Source of the DNA: Deltaproteobacteria bacterium
GTDB taxonomy: Bacteria; Desulfobacterota; Desulfovibrionia; Desulfovibrionales; Desulfovibrionaceae
Length of the DNA: 34,703 bases
Assembly: GCA_009929215.1 (NCBI GenBank)
Contig: SAAX01000025.1
Location: 1-34,703, forward strand
Reading direction: 5' to 3'
Shown: positions 1 through 8,108 of the stretch, one piece after another
How the letters are laid out: each line of letters begins with the position of its first letter
Position numbering within the stretch: position 1 is the stretch's first letter
Notes under the pieces: generated by a model
The model's database searches: none
Seen by the model: only the letters and a program-made list of their open reading frames with translations
What the model was told of the DNA's origin: nothing
Program-made: the position numbers and the translations under genes

Positions 1-42
1 GCTCATTTGTGCCGGTTTCCAGCAGGATGTTGGTCTGCGCCA
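1..42 (-). CDS. cheV: Chemotaxis protein CheV, N-terminal fragment (runs off the window)
   Basis: Only the first 14 codons are present, on the minus strand, reading MAQTNILLETGTNE. The ILL-x-x-GTNE pattern is the conserved opening of CheV proteins (a CheW-like coupling domain followed by a receiver), as in the Bacillus subtilis protein. CheV couples chemoreceptors to the CheA kinase in the cytoplasm. A Shine-Dalgarno site (GGAG) lies about 8 bases before the ATG. A FliA-type promoter at 137-163 fits a late flagellar or chemotaxis gene. The family call rests on a very short stretch, so the receiver domain is assumed, not seen. Confidence 0.6.
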
Positions 43-136
43 TGGAAGCTCTCCGTTGGGCCAAGGCCCGTTAATGTCGGACGGCAGATCTGAACCTGTT
101 GCTGCCAGCCGGTGAGCGAAGCTTACGCTGCCTCTC

Positions 137-163
137 TTATCGGTTGCCTGTTGCTAATATTTA
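137..163 (-). promoter_or_regulatory. Probable sigma-28 (FliA) promoter of cheV
   Basis: On the minus strand this reads TAAATATT, an 11-base spacer, then ACCGATAA. The enterobacterial FliA consensus is TAAAGTTT-N11-GCCGATAA. The -35 core TAAA, the exact spacer length and seven of eight -10 bases match. Transcription would start near 130 and give a leader of about 88 bases before the cheV ATG. The match and the motility gene behind it support each other. Confidence 0.7.
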
Positions 164-226
164 GCCATAAGAGCGCAAAAGACAATTTTTTTCGTTTTTT
201 ACACTCTCAAATGACCTTTTTGGGGT

Positions 227-1138
227 CTAGGTATCCAAAAAAAGACGCGTTGACATGTATCGCTCGGCCGTATCGCAGGCAAAGGTAACGATGTTTTTGC
301 CCTGCATTTCTGGCCGCGCAGCCAGATCAAGCGCCGCGCGCACATTGGAACCCGTGGATATACCCACCATAAGCCCCTGCGTCATGAGCTGGCGGGCCGT
401 CTGTATGGCCAGCTCGCCGTCCATCTGCACAATTTCGTCCAGCAGGCTGCGGTCAAGAATGGGGGGCACAAAGTCTGCGCCAATGCCCTGGATAAGGTGG
501 GGGCCAGCCTTGCCGCCCGAAAGCACCGGCGAGGCCGTCGGTTCTACCGCCACAACCCTGAATCCGGGGATGCGCTCCTTAAGATACCTGCCCGTGCCGG
601 TAATGGACGAGCCAGACCCCACCCCGGCAACCAGCACGTCCATCTTGCCAACGCTGTCCCTGAAAATTTCCGGCCCGGTGGTCTTGTAATGGGCCACCAC
701 GGCCTGCTGGTTGGTAAACTGGCCCAGCACAAAGCCTTCCTGTTCTTCGGCAATGCGCTTTGCCGCAGCCACGGCCCCGCTCATACCCTGGTCTGCCGGG
801 GTAAGCACAAGATCTGCGCCCAGCGCCCTCAGCAGATTGCGGCGTTCAACACTCATGGATTCGGGCATGGTCAGCACGCAGCGCAGCCCGCGCTTGGGGG
901 CCACCAGGGCCATGCCAATACCCATGTTGCCGCTGGTTGCTTCCACCAGCAGGCCGCCGGGTTCTACACGGCCTTCGTCCAGAGCTTCACCAATAAGATA
1001 AAAAGCCACCCTGTCCTTGATGGAACCACCGGGATTGCGGTTTTCGAGCTTAAGCCAGACCGTACCGGGCAAGTCACGCGAAAGGTCAAGACGGAGCAGG
1101 GGGGTATTGCCGATGGTTTGCAAAACACTGGTTAACAT
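227..1138 (-). CDS. cysK: Cysteine synthase (O-acetylserine sulfhydrylase family, PLP enzyme)
   Basis: This 303-residue protein is full length for the family. It makes L-cysteine from O-acetylserine (or O-phosphoserine) and sulfide in the cytoplasm. The PLP lysine sits in NPGGSIKDR near the N-terminus, followed by the substrate loop TSGNMG. A glycine-rich phosphate-binding stretch GSGSSITG lies mid-protein and ISTGSN near the end. The reading frame is open upstream to 1456, but the ATG at 1138 begins exactly where the family begins (LQTIGNTPLLRL) and has an AAGAGG site upstream. It stands alone, divergent from the NTF2-like gene. CysK and CysM cannot be told apart safely from sequence alone. 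Confidence 0.88.
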   Translation of the reverse strand: MLTSVLQTIGNTPLLRLDLSRDLPGTVWLKLENRNPGGSIKDRVAFYLIGEALDEGRVEPGGLLVEATSGNMGIGMALVAPKRGLRCVLTMPESMSVERRNLLRALGADLVLTPADQGMSGAVAAAKRIAEEQEGFVLGQFTNQQAVVAHYKTTGPEIFRDSVGKMDVLVAGVGSGSSITGTGRYLKERIPGFRVVAVEPTASPVLSGGKAGPHLIQGIGADFVPPILDRSLLDEIVQMDGELAIQTARQLMTQGLMVGISTGSNVRAALDLAARPEMQGKNIVTFACDTAERYMSTRLFLDT

Positions 1139-1237
1139 GGAAACGCACGCCTCTTGGTAAAAAAACGCCTGAAAGTTCGGCTCTATGGCAGATATACGCT
1201 TTACAACAGAGAGATTTTGCTTAACTCTTGAGACATA

Positions 1238-1266
1238 ACCATAGAAGAAAGCTTTTGCATTGGCAA
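1238..1266 (-). promoter_or_regulatory. Probable sigma-70 promoter of the cysteine synthase gene
   Basis: On the minus strand the elements are TTGCCA (five of six matches to TTGACA), a spacer of exactly 17 bases, and TATGGT (four of six matches to TATAAT). The predicted start near 1231 leaves a leader of about 90 bases before the ATG at 1138. No obvious riboswitch fold was seen in that leader. Confidence 0.45.
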
Positions 1267-1310
1267 TTTTTGTACGCACTGGTTTAAACGGCCCACCTTG
1301 GGAGGACACC

Positions 1311-1766
1311 ATGAAGATTCTTGCTGCATTGTTCGCTGCCCTTATGATTACCCTTTCCGGCGGTCTTGCCCAGGCCAAGCCCGACACCGTGGAGCTGTAT
1401 ACCGAAGCCGTCATGATTGGCGACGTTCCCGCCCTTGAAACCCTGCTGGCCCCCAACTACTGGCACATCAATGCCAACGGTCACATTGAAGACAAGGAAC
1501 ACTTCATCAACACCATCAAAAACAAGGAACTGGTCATTGACCGGCTTACCTTTACCAACGCCCGCACGGCCATGATCAGCGATGCCAAGCTTATCACCGG
1601 CACTGGCTACCTCAAGGCCAAGGCTACGCCGCCCCTGCCTCAGGGCCTTATGCGCGTGACGGTTGTGGTGGTTAACAACAAGGGCCGCGAACAGGTGGTG
1701 CTGTTTCAGGCCACACCGGTCATAGCTACAGAAGACTGCAATGACGGCAACTGCAAGATCCAGTAA
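1311..1766 (+). CDS. Secreted NTF2-like (DUF4440/SnoaL-type) protein
   Basis: This is a 151-residue protein with a clear signal peptide: a lysine near the N-terminus, a hydrophobic stretch to about residue 18, then a likely cut after AQA at about residue 22. The rest resembles the small NTF2-like fold: an N-terminal helix (DTVELYTEAVMIGD, then LETLLAPNYWHINANGHIEDKEHFI) followed by beta strands. Members of this group serve as small enzymes or ligand-binding domains, and no catalytic set is recognisable here. Two cysteines close to the C-terminus (DCNDGNC) may form a disulfide in the periplasm. A GGAGG site five bases before the ATG fixes the start. The gene is monocistronic, ending at a strong terminator at 1817-1849. 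Confidence 0.65.
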   Translation: MKILAALFAALMITLSGGLAQAKPDTVELYTEAVMIGDVPALETLLAPNYWHINANGHIEDKEHFINTIKNKELVIDRLTFTNARTAMISDAKLITGTGYLKAKATPPLPQGLMRVTVVVVNNKGREQVVLFQATPVIATEDCNDGNCKIQ

Positions 1767-1816
1767 TTGCCGCTAACAGATATGCCGCCCCGCATCTCTT
1801 AGTTGACGGGGGCACG

Positions 1817-1849
1817 GGCCGGGAGCGTAAGCTTTCGGCCTGTTTTTTT
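1817..1849 (+). terminator. Rho-independent terminator of the NTF2-like gene
   Basis: A ten-pair stem (GGCCGGGAGC with GCTTTCGGCC, two G-T pairs) closes a GTAA loop and is followed by TGTTTTTTT. It lies about 50 bases after the stop codon. Confidence 0.8.
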
Positions 1850-1889
1850 GCCCGCGCGAATACTTGTGCCAAACGCTTGGGCCAAACGC

Positions 1890-1923
1890 AAAAAGCCGCC
1901 CTTGCAAGCAAGAACGGCTTTTT
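1890..1923. terminator. Bidirectional terminator between the NTF2-like and YceI genes
   Basis: AAAAAGCCG pairs with CGGCTTTTT. An inner CTTG/CAAG stem extends the hairpin. It gives a T-tract on both strands and serves the converging YceI gene, which ends at 1971. Confidence 0.7.
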
Positions 1924-1970
1924 AACGTAATTCGGGGTATGGCGGGCCGCATTACGCGTTGTGGAATTGT

Positions 1971-2486
1971 TTAAGCGGGCGAAACCTCAAAATTGGCGGC
2001 AACCCGTACCCTGTCGCTCACAATGGCGGCGGGAATATTGGGGCCGATGCCAAAATCGCTACGATTTACCTCGCCGATAATGCTGAACGACCGGGTTTCC
2101 TTGCTGTTGATGGGGTTGGTGATCCTGTCGCTGGCCGTGATGGCAAAGGTTACCTCGCGAGAGATGCCGCGCATGTCCAGAATCCCCGTTATCGTGCCTG
2201 TCTTGTCTGCCCCCAGCCGCACCTCAGTGCTCTGGAAGGTCAGTTCCTGATGCTCGGCCACGTCAAAAAAATCTGGTGAGCGCAAATGTTCGTCACGCGC
2301 ATGCACATACGTGTCAATGCTGGCGGCCTTGGCAGTCATGGAAAAAACAGCCTCGCCAAGGTTGTCGCCCGGAACATCCACGTCAATATCCACTTCGGCA
2401 AACCTGCCGTTTATATCCGTAATCATCAGATGCCGCACCACAAAACCCAGATGGGAATGGTCAGGATCGTTCTTCCAGGTAGCCAT
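1971..2486 (-). CDS. YceI family protein (lipocalin-like polyisoprenoid-binding fold)
   Basis: The product has 171 residues. The opening WKNDPDHSHLGFVVRHLMIT and the later FFDVAEHQELTFQSTEV and ILDMRGISREVTF are hallmarks of YceI, whose beta-barrel binds an isoprenoid chain such as a quinone tail. Many YceI proteins are exported, but this one has no signal peptide from the ATG at 2486, so a cytoplasmic location is likely. The open frame continues upstream without a membrane segment. An AGGAGG site five bases upstream fixes the start. Its physiological role is unknown; roles in base or oxidative stress are proposed for relatives. Confidence 0.82.
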   Translation of the reverse strand: MATWKNDPDHSHLGFVVRHLMITDINGRFAEVDIDVDVPGDNLGEAVFSMTAKAASIDTYVHARDEHLRSPDFFDVAEHQELTFQSTEVRLGADKTGTITGILDMRGISREVTFAITASDRITNPINSKETRSFSIIGEVNRSDFGIGPNIPAAIVSDRVRVAANFEVSPA

Positions 2487-2629
2487 AACAACCTCCTGCT
2501 CGGTGCAGGTTATGTGTATGTATTGCAGTTTTTTTGGGCAAACCCTGCCCGCCAAAAACATACTTTCAAGCTATGAATTTTAGGTAAGTCCTTGCCTTGC
2601 AGAGTCAAGCGGCCAGGGCTTTTTTTGTG

Positions 2630-2663
2630 CAAAAAACTGCGGCAGGCAGCCAGCCCGCCGCAG
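2630..2663 (-). terminator. Rho-independent terminator of the DinB-like gene
   Basis: On the minus strand CTGCGGC pairs with GCCGCAG across a 13-base loop, followed directly by TTTTTT. It lies about ten bases past the stop codon at 2673. Confidence 0.7.
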
Positions 2664-2672
2664 CCAGAATGA

Positions 2673-3155
2673 TTAAAAAACGCCCGGCAGACCGTGATCG
2701 CGCAGGGCCGCATCGCACGAACCAAGGTGGTGGGTGGTGTGCGAAGCCAGCATGACCATAACAGCACCATAAGTAAGCTCGCGGCCAATCTTTTTGCTCA
2801 CCCTTTCCTGAACACGCGTGAGATCGGCATCAGTCAGCTTTGCCACGCGAGCGTCCACAGCGGCCTTGACCGCAGCGCCGTAGGCCTTCATGGCCTCCTT
2901 GCTCACCACCTGCTGCCCCTGCTCCTTAAGCATGAGCACGCCAAACTCGGCAGGCGCGGGCACAAAGGTGTCGTCGTCATTTTCAAGAATAAAGAAGTTG
3001 AGCACGGCAACCGTATGCGCCACCTGCTGCCATACGGGCCAGCCGCCGTTGGTTTCGGCCCAGATTTCGTCGGGGCATACATCCATAAACTGGCACATCA
3101 GGCCCCAGGCACGCTGGTACGGGCTTTCAAGCTCTGCAACTATCGCTCTGGACAT
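2673..3155 (-). CDS. DinB-fold (YfiT/DinB superfamily) putative metal-dependent protein
   Basis: This 160-residue, mainly helical protein has histidines placed like the DinB metal triad: one in WQQVAHTVAVLNFF (about residue 47) and a cluster in ASHTTHHLGSCD near the C-terminus. Members are four-helix bundles that bind a divalent metal; some are thiol transferases or hydrolases, and many have no known role. The ATG at 3155 has a GAGG site about ten bases upstream. The gene stands alone between two terminators. The superfamily call is moderately secure; the reaction is unknown. Confidence 0.65.
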   Translation of the reverse strand: MSRAIVAELESPYQRAWGLMCQFMDVCPDEIWAETNGGWPVWQQVAHTVAVLNFFILENDDDTFVPAPAEFGVLMLKEQGQQVVSKEAMKAYGAAVKAAVDARVAKLTDADLTRVQERVSKKIGRELTYGAVMVMLASHTTHHLGSCDAALRDHGLPGVF

Positions 3156-3203
3156 TGATATATCCTCACACGGTAAGGGTGTCGGGCATATCGCCCTTGA
3201 CGC

Positions 3204-3254
3204 AAAAAAACCAAAAACCGCCGCAGCTCCGCAGGTGCGGGCATACGGCGGTTT
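3204..3254 (-). terminator. Rho-independent terminator of the cyclophilin gene
   Basis: On the minus strand AAACCGCCG pairs with CGGCGGTTT. An inner CCGCA/TGCGG stem stacks within the loop, and the T-rich run continues through 3204. Confidence 0.75.
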
Positions 3255-3292
3255 CGACTGTGCACGAACAGGCTCAAGCCTGCCGCTTAAGC

Positions 3293-3802
3293 TTATTCAA
3301 AGCGGCTTGCACCGGTGATCAGCACCATGTCGGTGGGCACGTTTTCGTGGAAGCCCACGGTCTTGGTCTTGACCTTGGCAATCTTGTCCACGTTTTCCAT
3401 GCCTTCAACCACTTTGCCAAAAACGCAGTAGCCCCAGCCGTCAGGGGTGGGCGAGCTGTGGTTGAGAAATGCGTTGTCCACCAGATTGATGAAAAACTGG
3501 GCCGTGGCGCTGTGGGGATCGCGGGTACGGGCCATGGCAAGGGTGCCACGGTCGTTCTTTACGCCGTTGTCGGCTTCGTTGGTCACGGGCTCGCGGGTGG
3601 GCTTTTCGTCCATACGCGCGCCCATGCCGCCGCCCTGAATCATGAAGCCAGGGATAACGCGGTGAAAAATGGTGTTGGTGTAAAAGCCGTCATCCACATA
3701 TTTCAAAAAATTGGCAACGGTTTGGGGGGCCTTATCGGCAAAAAGCTCCACCAGAATGTCGCCGGAGGAGGTCTCCAGCAAAACCGTAGGATTGTCGGAC
3801 AT
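3293..3802 (-). CDS. ppiB: Peptidyl-prolyl cis-trans isomerase, cyclophilin type
   Basis: This is a 169-residue single-domain cyclophilin that speeds proline isomerisation during folding. The catalytic arginine lies in [14 protein letters not shown] and the substrate pocket includes QFFINLVDN and [12 protein letters not shown]. There is no signal peptide, so it is the cytoplasmic form. The ATG at 3802 has an AAGGAG site seven bases upstream, whereas the open frame beyond it carries no conserved sequence. It is divergent from mutY, and the two starts are 64 bases apart if mutY begins at 3867. Confidence 0.9.
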   Translation of the reverse strand: MSDNPTVLLETSSGDILVELFADKAPQTVANFLKYVDDGFYTNTIFHRVIPGFMIQGGGMGARMDEKPTREPVTNEADNGVKNDRGTLAMARTRDPHSATAQFFINLVDNAFLNHSSPTPDGWGYCVFGKVVEGMENVDKIAKVKTKTVGFHENVPTDMVLITGASRFE

Positions 3803-3866
3803 GGGTGCTCCTTGAGTGGTTATTCGCACAGCGGGGGCTAACCCGCCATTGGCGCGAATATAGGGC

Positions 3867-5141
3867 ATGCGGCCCCGGATGACAATGCCCGTTTACCAGT
3901 ATAGTCTGCAAGCCATGAACCGCAAGACTCTCAGAGCGCAACCGGCCACCCTGCCGGGCCTGCCGCAAGGGGGCCAACCCCTGCCCCAACACCTGCCGCC
4001 CGAAGATCACATTGCAGAGCTGCAAACGGCCCTGCTCCAGTGGTTTGCCCAAAACCAGCGCAGCCTGCCCTGGCGGGTCAGCTACACTCCCTACGAGGTG
4101 TGGATTTCTGAAGTCATGCTGCAACAAACCCAGATGGAACGCGGCGTCAGCTACTTCAAAAGCTGGATGCGCCGCTTCCCCGACATTGCCAGCCTTGCCG
4201 CCGCCAGTGAAGAAGAAGTGCTGCGCCAGTGGGAGGGGCTGGGCTATTATTCGCGCGCACGGCATATTCTGACTGCGGCACGCAAGATAATGACAGAACA
4301 TGGCGGCAGTTTTCCTTCTGATCTTGCCTCCATACGCGCACTGCCCGGCGTTGGCCCCTACACGGCTGGCGCACTGGCAAGCATTGCCTTTGGCGAAAAG
4401 CTGCCCTGCGTGGACGCCAACGTAGAGCGCGTGGTAGCCCGAATTTTTGACGTGGACAGCCCAGTGAAGCAGGAACCGGCAGCGGGCGTCATACACCGCT
4501 GGGCGCTGCGCCTTGTGCCCGAGGGGCTCGCCCGCGAACACAATCAGGCCATGATGGAGCTGGGCGCGCTGGTGTGCCGCAAAAAGCCCCTGTGCGGTGC
4601 GTGCCCGCTGGCGCAATTCTGCATCAGCCAGCACCTTGGCATCACCGACCAGCGCCCCGTGCCCGGCAAAAGGGCCACCATTACGCCCGTTAACGCAGTT
4701 ACCGGGGTGCTGCACTGCGGCAGCAGGGTATTTGTGCAAAAGCGCCCACCAGCTGGCGTGTGGGGCAATTTGTGGGAGTTTCCCGGCGGCAGGGTTGAGG
4801 CCAATGAAAGCCCGGAACAGGCCAGCGTGCGTGAGTTTATGGAAGAAACAGGGTTTGCCGTGCGCGTGACCAGGCGCCACGGTATCATTCGCCACGGCTA
4901 TACCACCTATAGGCTGACCCTGCACTGCTTTGGGCTGGAATTTGAAACTCCAGCCAGCGCAGACACGCCGCCGCTGCCGCCACAGCTCACAGCGGCCACA
5001 GAATGCCGATGGGTAAGCCCGCAGGAGCTCAACGAGCTCGCCATGCCCGCCGCCCACCGCAAACTGGCCGACAGGCTTTTTGCAGTGCCTGATACGCACA
5101 CAACACAGCAGACCATGCTGCCAACCAGCGACCAGGGATAA
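3867..5141 (+). CDS. mutY: A/G-specific adenine glycosylase MutY with a complete Nudix box in the C-terminal domain
   Basis: This base-excision enzyme removes adenine mispaired with 8-oxoguanine. The N-terminal domain shows the catalytic glutamate region (SEVMLQQTQ), the helix-hairpin-helix [14 protein letters not shown] and the catalytic aspartate in [11 protein letters not shown]. The four iron-sulfur cysteines read C-x5-C-x2-C-x5-C; the usual first gap is six, so that loop is one residue shorter. The C-terminal MutT-like domain has a full Nudix signature (G-x5-E-x7-RE-x2-EE-x-G), which E. coli MutY lacks. The start is uncertain: ATG codons at 3867, 3882, 3888 and 3915 all lack a good ribosome site. 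The conserved fold begins only about 50 residues in, so 3915 is equally possible. Confidence 0.9.
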   Translation: MRPRMTMPVYQYSLQAMNRKTLRAQPATLPGLPQGGQPLPQHLPPEDHIAELQTALLQWFAQNQRSLPWRVSYTPYEVWISEVMLQQTQMERGVSYFKSWMRRFPDIASLAAASEEEVLRQWEGLGYYSRARHILTAARKIMTEHGGSFPSDLASIRALPGVGPYTAGALASIAFGEKLPCVDANVERVVARIFDVDSPVKQEPAAGVIHRWALRLVPEGLAREHNQAMMELGALVCRKKPLCGACPLAQFCISQHLGITDQRPVPGKRATITPVNAVTGVLHCGSRVFVQKRPPAGVWGNLWEFPGGRVEANESPEQASVREFMEETGFAVRVTRRHGIIRHGYTTYRLTLHCFGLEFETPASADTPPLPPQLTAATECRWVSPQELNELAMPAAHRKLADRLFAVPDTHTTQQTMLPTSDQG

Positions 5142-5142
5142 C

Positions 5143-5177
5143 AAAAAGGGCAGACCACATAATGGCCCGCCCTTTTT
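5143..5177. terminator. Bidirectional terminator between mutY and the HdeA-like gene
   Basis: AAAAAGGGC pairs with GCCCTTTTT across a 17-base loop. The A-tract and T-tract serve both converging genes. It begins one base after the mutY stop codon. Confidence 0.75.
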
Positions 5178-5211
5178 CCAGAATCAAAACAATATGCCGC
5201 AGCGGCTTGCT

Positions 5212-5493
5212 CTAGTCTGCAACAATCGAAAGAACGGCCTTGTTGGGATTCTTCTGGCAGACCTTCATGATCTGGGTCAGGTTGTTTTCCACAGCACCGG
5301 CGTCCAGCTTGGTGTCGCCGGTTTTGGCGCTGGCGTAGCCGTCCAGCCAGAAATAGAACATGGTCATGGTCTGGGCGTCCAGTTCCATAAAGGCGCTGCA
5401 CTTCAGCTTGCCAAAGTCGATTTTTTCGGCAGAGGCCGTCATGGGCATGGCAAACATGGCCGCCAACACGATTGCGAAAAACAGTTTTTTCAT
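5212..5493 (-). CDS. HdeA/HdeB-like small periplasmic protein
   Basis: The 93-residue product has a clear signal peptide (MKK, a hydrophobic core, likely cut after ASA at about residue 22). The mature part is about 70 residues with two cysteines (KLKCSAF and MKVCQKN) spaced as in the disulfide of HdeA-type acid chaperones. It also has the helical FMELDAQTMTMFYFWLDGYAS pattern typical of that family. Such proteins unfold at low pH and bind damaged periplasmic proteins. Whether this one acts in acid stress is inference. The ATG at 5493 has only a weak GGA site upstream. The gene faces a 500-base AT-rich gap that must hold its promoter. Confidence 0.7.
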   Translation of the reverse strand: MKKLFFAIVLAAMFAMPMTASAEKIDFGKLKCSAFMELDAQTMTMFYFWLDGYASAKTGDTKLDAGAVENNLTQIMKVCQKNPNKAVLSIVAD

Positions 5494-5992
5494 CTTGCAC
5501 TTCCAGCGTTACAGGTTTCAGGACGCACCGTATGCAGCACAAAGAGGGCACGATAATAATCTGTCTGTTACAACATGCATCAAAACAGCAGTGCTCTGTT
5601 CAAAAAACTTTTTTATACACTGGCTTTTGGCATGCCTGCGATTAAACACCGAAGAGTATTATGATTAAAAACTCTCCGCAAAAGATATTGCCTCATTGGC
5701 CCATATGCCTTGCATTGCATTAGAAATACTCTCTTATTTTTCAGATTTTGTCGATACTCCCTGCCCTCAGATTAAAACATGTACCATGCTCTGTTGCCTG
5801 TTTTTTACAATATTCCCGCCCAAGCAGCATCTTCAAAACAACAGTTACCCTGGTACACGACGCACTCTATTATTTCCATTTGCAACAACCCCACTACAAC
5901 AACATATTCAGACTACATTACTAAGATTGCCCGGCAGCACAAAAAAACGCAGCCACAAGGCCGCGTTTTACTTAAAAATATGTTGCGAAATG
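5494..5992. other. AT-rich gene-free gap between the HdeA-like and serine dehydratase genes
   Basis: About 500 bases, visibly richer in A and T than the flanks, with no convincing gene. It holds the sdaA terminator (5941-5967) and presumably the promoter of the HdeA-like gene. The inverted pair AGAGTATT (5653-5660) and AATACTCT (5725-5732) is followed by CTTATTTTTC, which could be the end of an unlisted transcript. An 85-codon plus-strand frame at 5779-6036 has no ribosome site and unlikely composition. Confidence 0.5.
5941..5967 (-). terminator. Rho-independent terminator of the L-serine dehydratase gene
   Basis: On the minus strand AACGCGGCC pairs with GGCTGCGTT (nine pairs, one G-T) around a TTGT loop, followed by a T-run. 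It lies about 25 bases past the stop codon. Confidence 0.8.
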
Positions 5993-7396
5993 CTATTTAC
6001 CAGTTGTGCCAGTTGCCATTTTTTTGCGTTCCATAACCTTGGCAACTGCCTCGGCCAGACCGCCGAGCGAGGTTTCCTTGTAGCGCGATTGCAGGTCAAG
6101 CCCGGTGCGGTACATGACCTCAATGATTTCATCGAGCGAAATAACACGCTGGCGGCCATCTTCCAGTCGCGAGAGCTGGGCGCAGTTGACCGCGCGCTCT
6201 GCGGCCACGCCGTTGCGCTCAATGCAGGGAATCTGCACCAGCCCCCCCACGGGATCGCAGGTGAGGCCAAGGTTGTGCTCCATGCCGATCTCTGCCGCCA
6301 CTTCCACCTGCTTGACGTTGCCGCCCGTAACCGCGCAATAAGCCCCCGCCGCCATGGAGCAGGCCACGCCCACCTCGCCCTGGCAGCCTACCTCTGCGCC
6401 CGAGATGGACGCATTGAGCTTGTAAAACAGGCCAATGGCCCCGGCAGTAAGCAGAAAGTCGCGCGCGCCATCGTCAGTGGAATGAGGGTAAAAATTCATA
6501 TAATAGAGCAAAACAGCGGGAACTATGCCCGCTGCGCCGTTGGTGGGGGCCGTAACAATGCGCCCGCCAGAGGCGTTTTCTTCTGCCACGGCAAAGGCAT
6601 AGAGCATGGGCCACAGGCTCAGGTCGCGCCGCCCTGCCGCCTGAAGGGCGCTGACCTTGCGCAACAGATTGGGTGCACGGCGGCGCACATTGTACCCGCC
6701 GGGCAGCACGCCGTCTGTGTAGCACCCACGTTCCACAGCCTCGCGCATAACGTCCATGATGGCCGCAATACGCTCGTTGACCTCGCTTTCAGACCGCCAG
6801 AACACCTCGTTGGCCATCACAATCTGCGCAATGGTCTTGTTTTCGCGCGCGCAGATTTCAAAAAGCTCCGCGGCCTTTTTGTAGGGATAGGGAGGCGTGG
6901 CGTAAAGTTCACGCTGGCGGTCAAAGTCGTCATCTGTGCGGATAAATCCGCCGCCGATGGAATAATAATTCTTGGTGTAAATTTGCTGACCATCGGCAGC
7001 ATAGGCCGAAAGTGTCATGGCATTGGAATGGCGCGGCAAAAAAATGCCCTTGTGCTGGCGCACGTCGCGCTGAAAATCAAAAGGGATGGTGTAGGCGCAC
7101 ATGAGCACCAGATCGGCATTGTTTTGCAGCTCTGTGGTGCGATGGGCCATCTTGGCAATGTCCACCTCTTGCGGTTCTTCGCCTTCAATCCCGGCCAGCA
7201 CAGCCCCCAGAGTTCCATGCCCTTCGCCTGTGAGCGCCAGCGAGCCATACAACTCTATCTTGACCCGCTGCACAAAGGGCAGCATGCCCAGCACGGCCAG
7301 CTCGCCCGCAAAGGCCTTGCCCGCCACCATGGGACCAACGGTGTGGGAACTGGACGGCCCAATGCCAATTTTGAACAGGTCAAAAACGCTGAGCAT
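5993..7396 (-). CDS. sdaA: L-serine ammonia-lyase (iron-sulfur L-serine dehydratase, single chain)
   Basis: The enzyme turns L-serine into pyruvate and ammonia using an oxygen-sensitive [4Fe-4S] cluster. At 467 residues it is a one-chain form with the beta-type domain first ([21 protein letters not shown]) and the catalytic alpha-type domain second. Candidate cluster cysteines lie in [29 protein letters not shown] and IPCIERN. The ATG at 7396 has a GGGAGGAG site close upstream and starts at the conserved LSVFDLF; the frame beyond it is not conserved. A MarR gene lies 97 bases upstream on the same strand and may control it. Confidence 0.93.
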   Translation of the reverse strand: MLSVFDLFKIGIGPSSSHTVGPMVAGKAFAGELAVLGMLPFVQRVKIELYGSLALTGEGHGTLGAVLAGIEGEEPQEVDIAKMAHRTTELQNNADLVLMCAYTIPFDFQRDVRQHKGIFLPRHSNAMTLSAYAADGQQIYTKNYYSIGGGFIRTDDDFDRQRELYATPPYPYKKAAELFEICARENKTIAQIVMANEVFWRSESEVNERIAAIMDVMREAVERGCYTDGVLPGGYNVRRRAPNLLRKVSALQAAGRRDLSLWPMLYAFAVAEENASGGRIVTAPTNGAAGIVPAVLLYYMNFYPHSTDDGARDFLLTAGAIGLFYKLNASISGAEVGCQGEVGVACSMAAGAYCAVTGGNVKQVEVAAEIGMEHNLGLTCDPVGGLVQIPCIERNGVAAERAVNCAQLSRLEDGRQRVISLDEIIEVMYRTGLDLQSRYKETSLGGLAEAVAKVMERKKMATGTTGK

Positions 7397-7493
7397 GACG
7401 CTCCTCCCGCAAGTCGCATAACAGGGCACACAAACCCATGCCGCACACTATCCCGAAAAGGTCACGGCACACAAGCAGTTACCAAAAACTTCC

Positions 7494-7940
7494 CTACTTT
7501 TTCAGGGCATGGGGCGTAGCATCACGCAACTCTGCCGCGCGCCCCGCCAACCGCTGCATGAGCGCAAGCAGGATTTCTTTGTCCTGTACGGAAAAAACTT
7601 CTGTTACCGCATCGTCCCAAATCTTTATAACGCTCATTATCTGCGGATACAGCTCATGGGCGCGCTCGGTAAGAAATACCGTGGCCGTGCGTTTGTCTTC
7701 CTGATTGACCTCGCGTCGGATGAGCCCTTTTTTTTCAAGCTGCGCCAGGGTACGGGCCACATTACTTTTGTTGATACAGATAAGTTCGGGCAGTTTGTCC
7801 TGGGTAATGCCAGGATTGTCAAAAAGATTGAGGATGAACTGGTACTGGCTGCTGTTGAGGCCAAAAGGCGCAAGAGCCCTGTTGAGGTACAGAAAGTAGT
7901 TTCTGTTAGCCAGTGTAATCCACCTATAAGCGAGTTTCAT
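7494..7940 (-). CDS. MarR family transcriptional regulator
   Basis: This 148-residue protein has the winged helix-turn-helix of the MarR family: a dimerisation helix at the N-terminus, then ITQDKLPELICINKSNVARTL (helix-turn-helix) and LEKKGLIRREVNQEDKRT, whose EDKR is the usual wing. Dimers bind palindromes and often release them when a small ligand binds. The ligand is unknown. It lies between sdaA downstream and a divergent MFS transporter, the classic arrangement for a local regulator of an exporter or uptake system. The start has an AGGA site about nine bases upstream. Confidence 0.88.
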   Translation of the reverse strand: MKLAYRWITLANRNYFLYLNRALAPFGLNSSQYQFILNLFDNPGITQDKLPELICINKSNVARTLAQLEKKGLIRREVNQEDKRTATVFLTERAHELYPQIMSVIKIWDDAVTEVFSVQDKEILLALMQRLAGRAAELRDATPHALKK

Positions 7941-7957
7941 GTTGCTTTCCTGTAGCT

Positions 7958-8084
7958 GGTTATAGGCATACGCGCGTTTGACTACGAAAAAAGTGCGGCA
8001 TGTGCGGTTATACTATCAAGCTACCCTCGAGACGCTCGCCTTGACAAGGGGGTTTGCCAAGGGCGATTGAAGTTGCGAACGCAA
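7958..8084. promoter_or_regulatory. Shared MarR-MFS control region with candidate operators
   Basis: The divergent region holds a direct repeat GGTTATA (7958-7964 and 8006-8012) and a near-palindrome TTGCG-AA-CGCAA (8073-8084). CCTTG and CAAGG also face each other across about 14 bases near 8039-8062. Any of these could bind the MarR dimer. No single site stands out and no promoter hexamers are convincing, so this is a low-confidence pointer. Confidence 0.3.
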
Positions 8085-8108
8085 CCTTTTTTGAAGGACG
8101 AGGCCAGC

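Noticed and set aside
3732-5144. A 470-codon minus-strand frame opposite mutY
   Set aside because: Antisense shadow; also overlaps the ppiB start and has no domain pattern.
5779-6036. An 85-codon frame in the AT-rich gap, considered as a small gene
   Set aside because: No ribosome site, Thr/Gln/Asn-rich composition, and it runs through the sdaA terminator into the sdaA coding region.
5696-7519. A 607-codon plus-strand frame opposite sdaA
   Set aside because: Antisense shadow of a certain gene with no ribosome site or recognisable domain.
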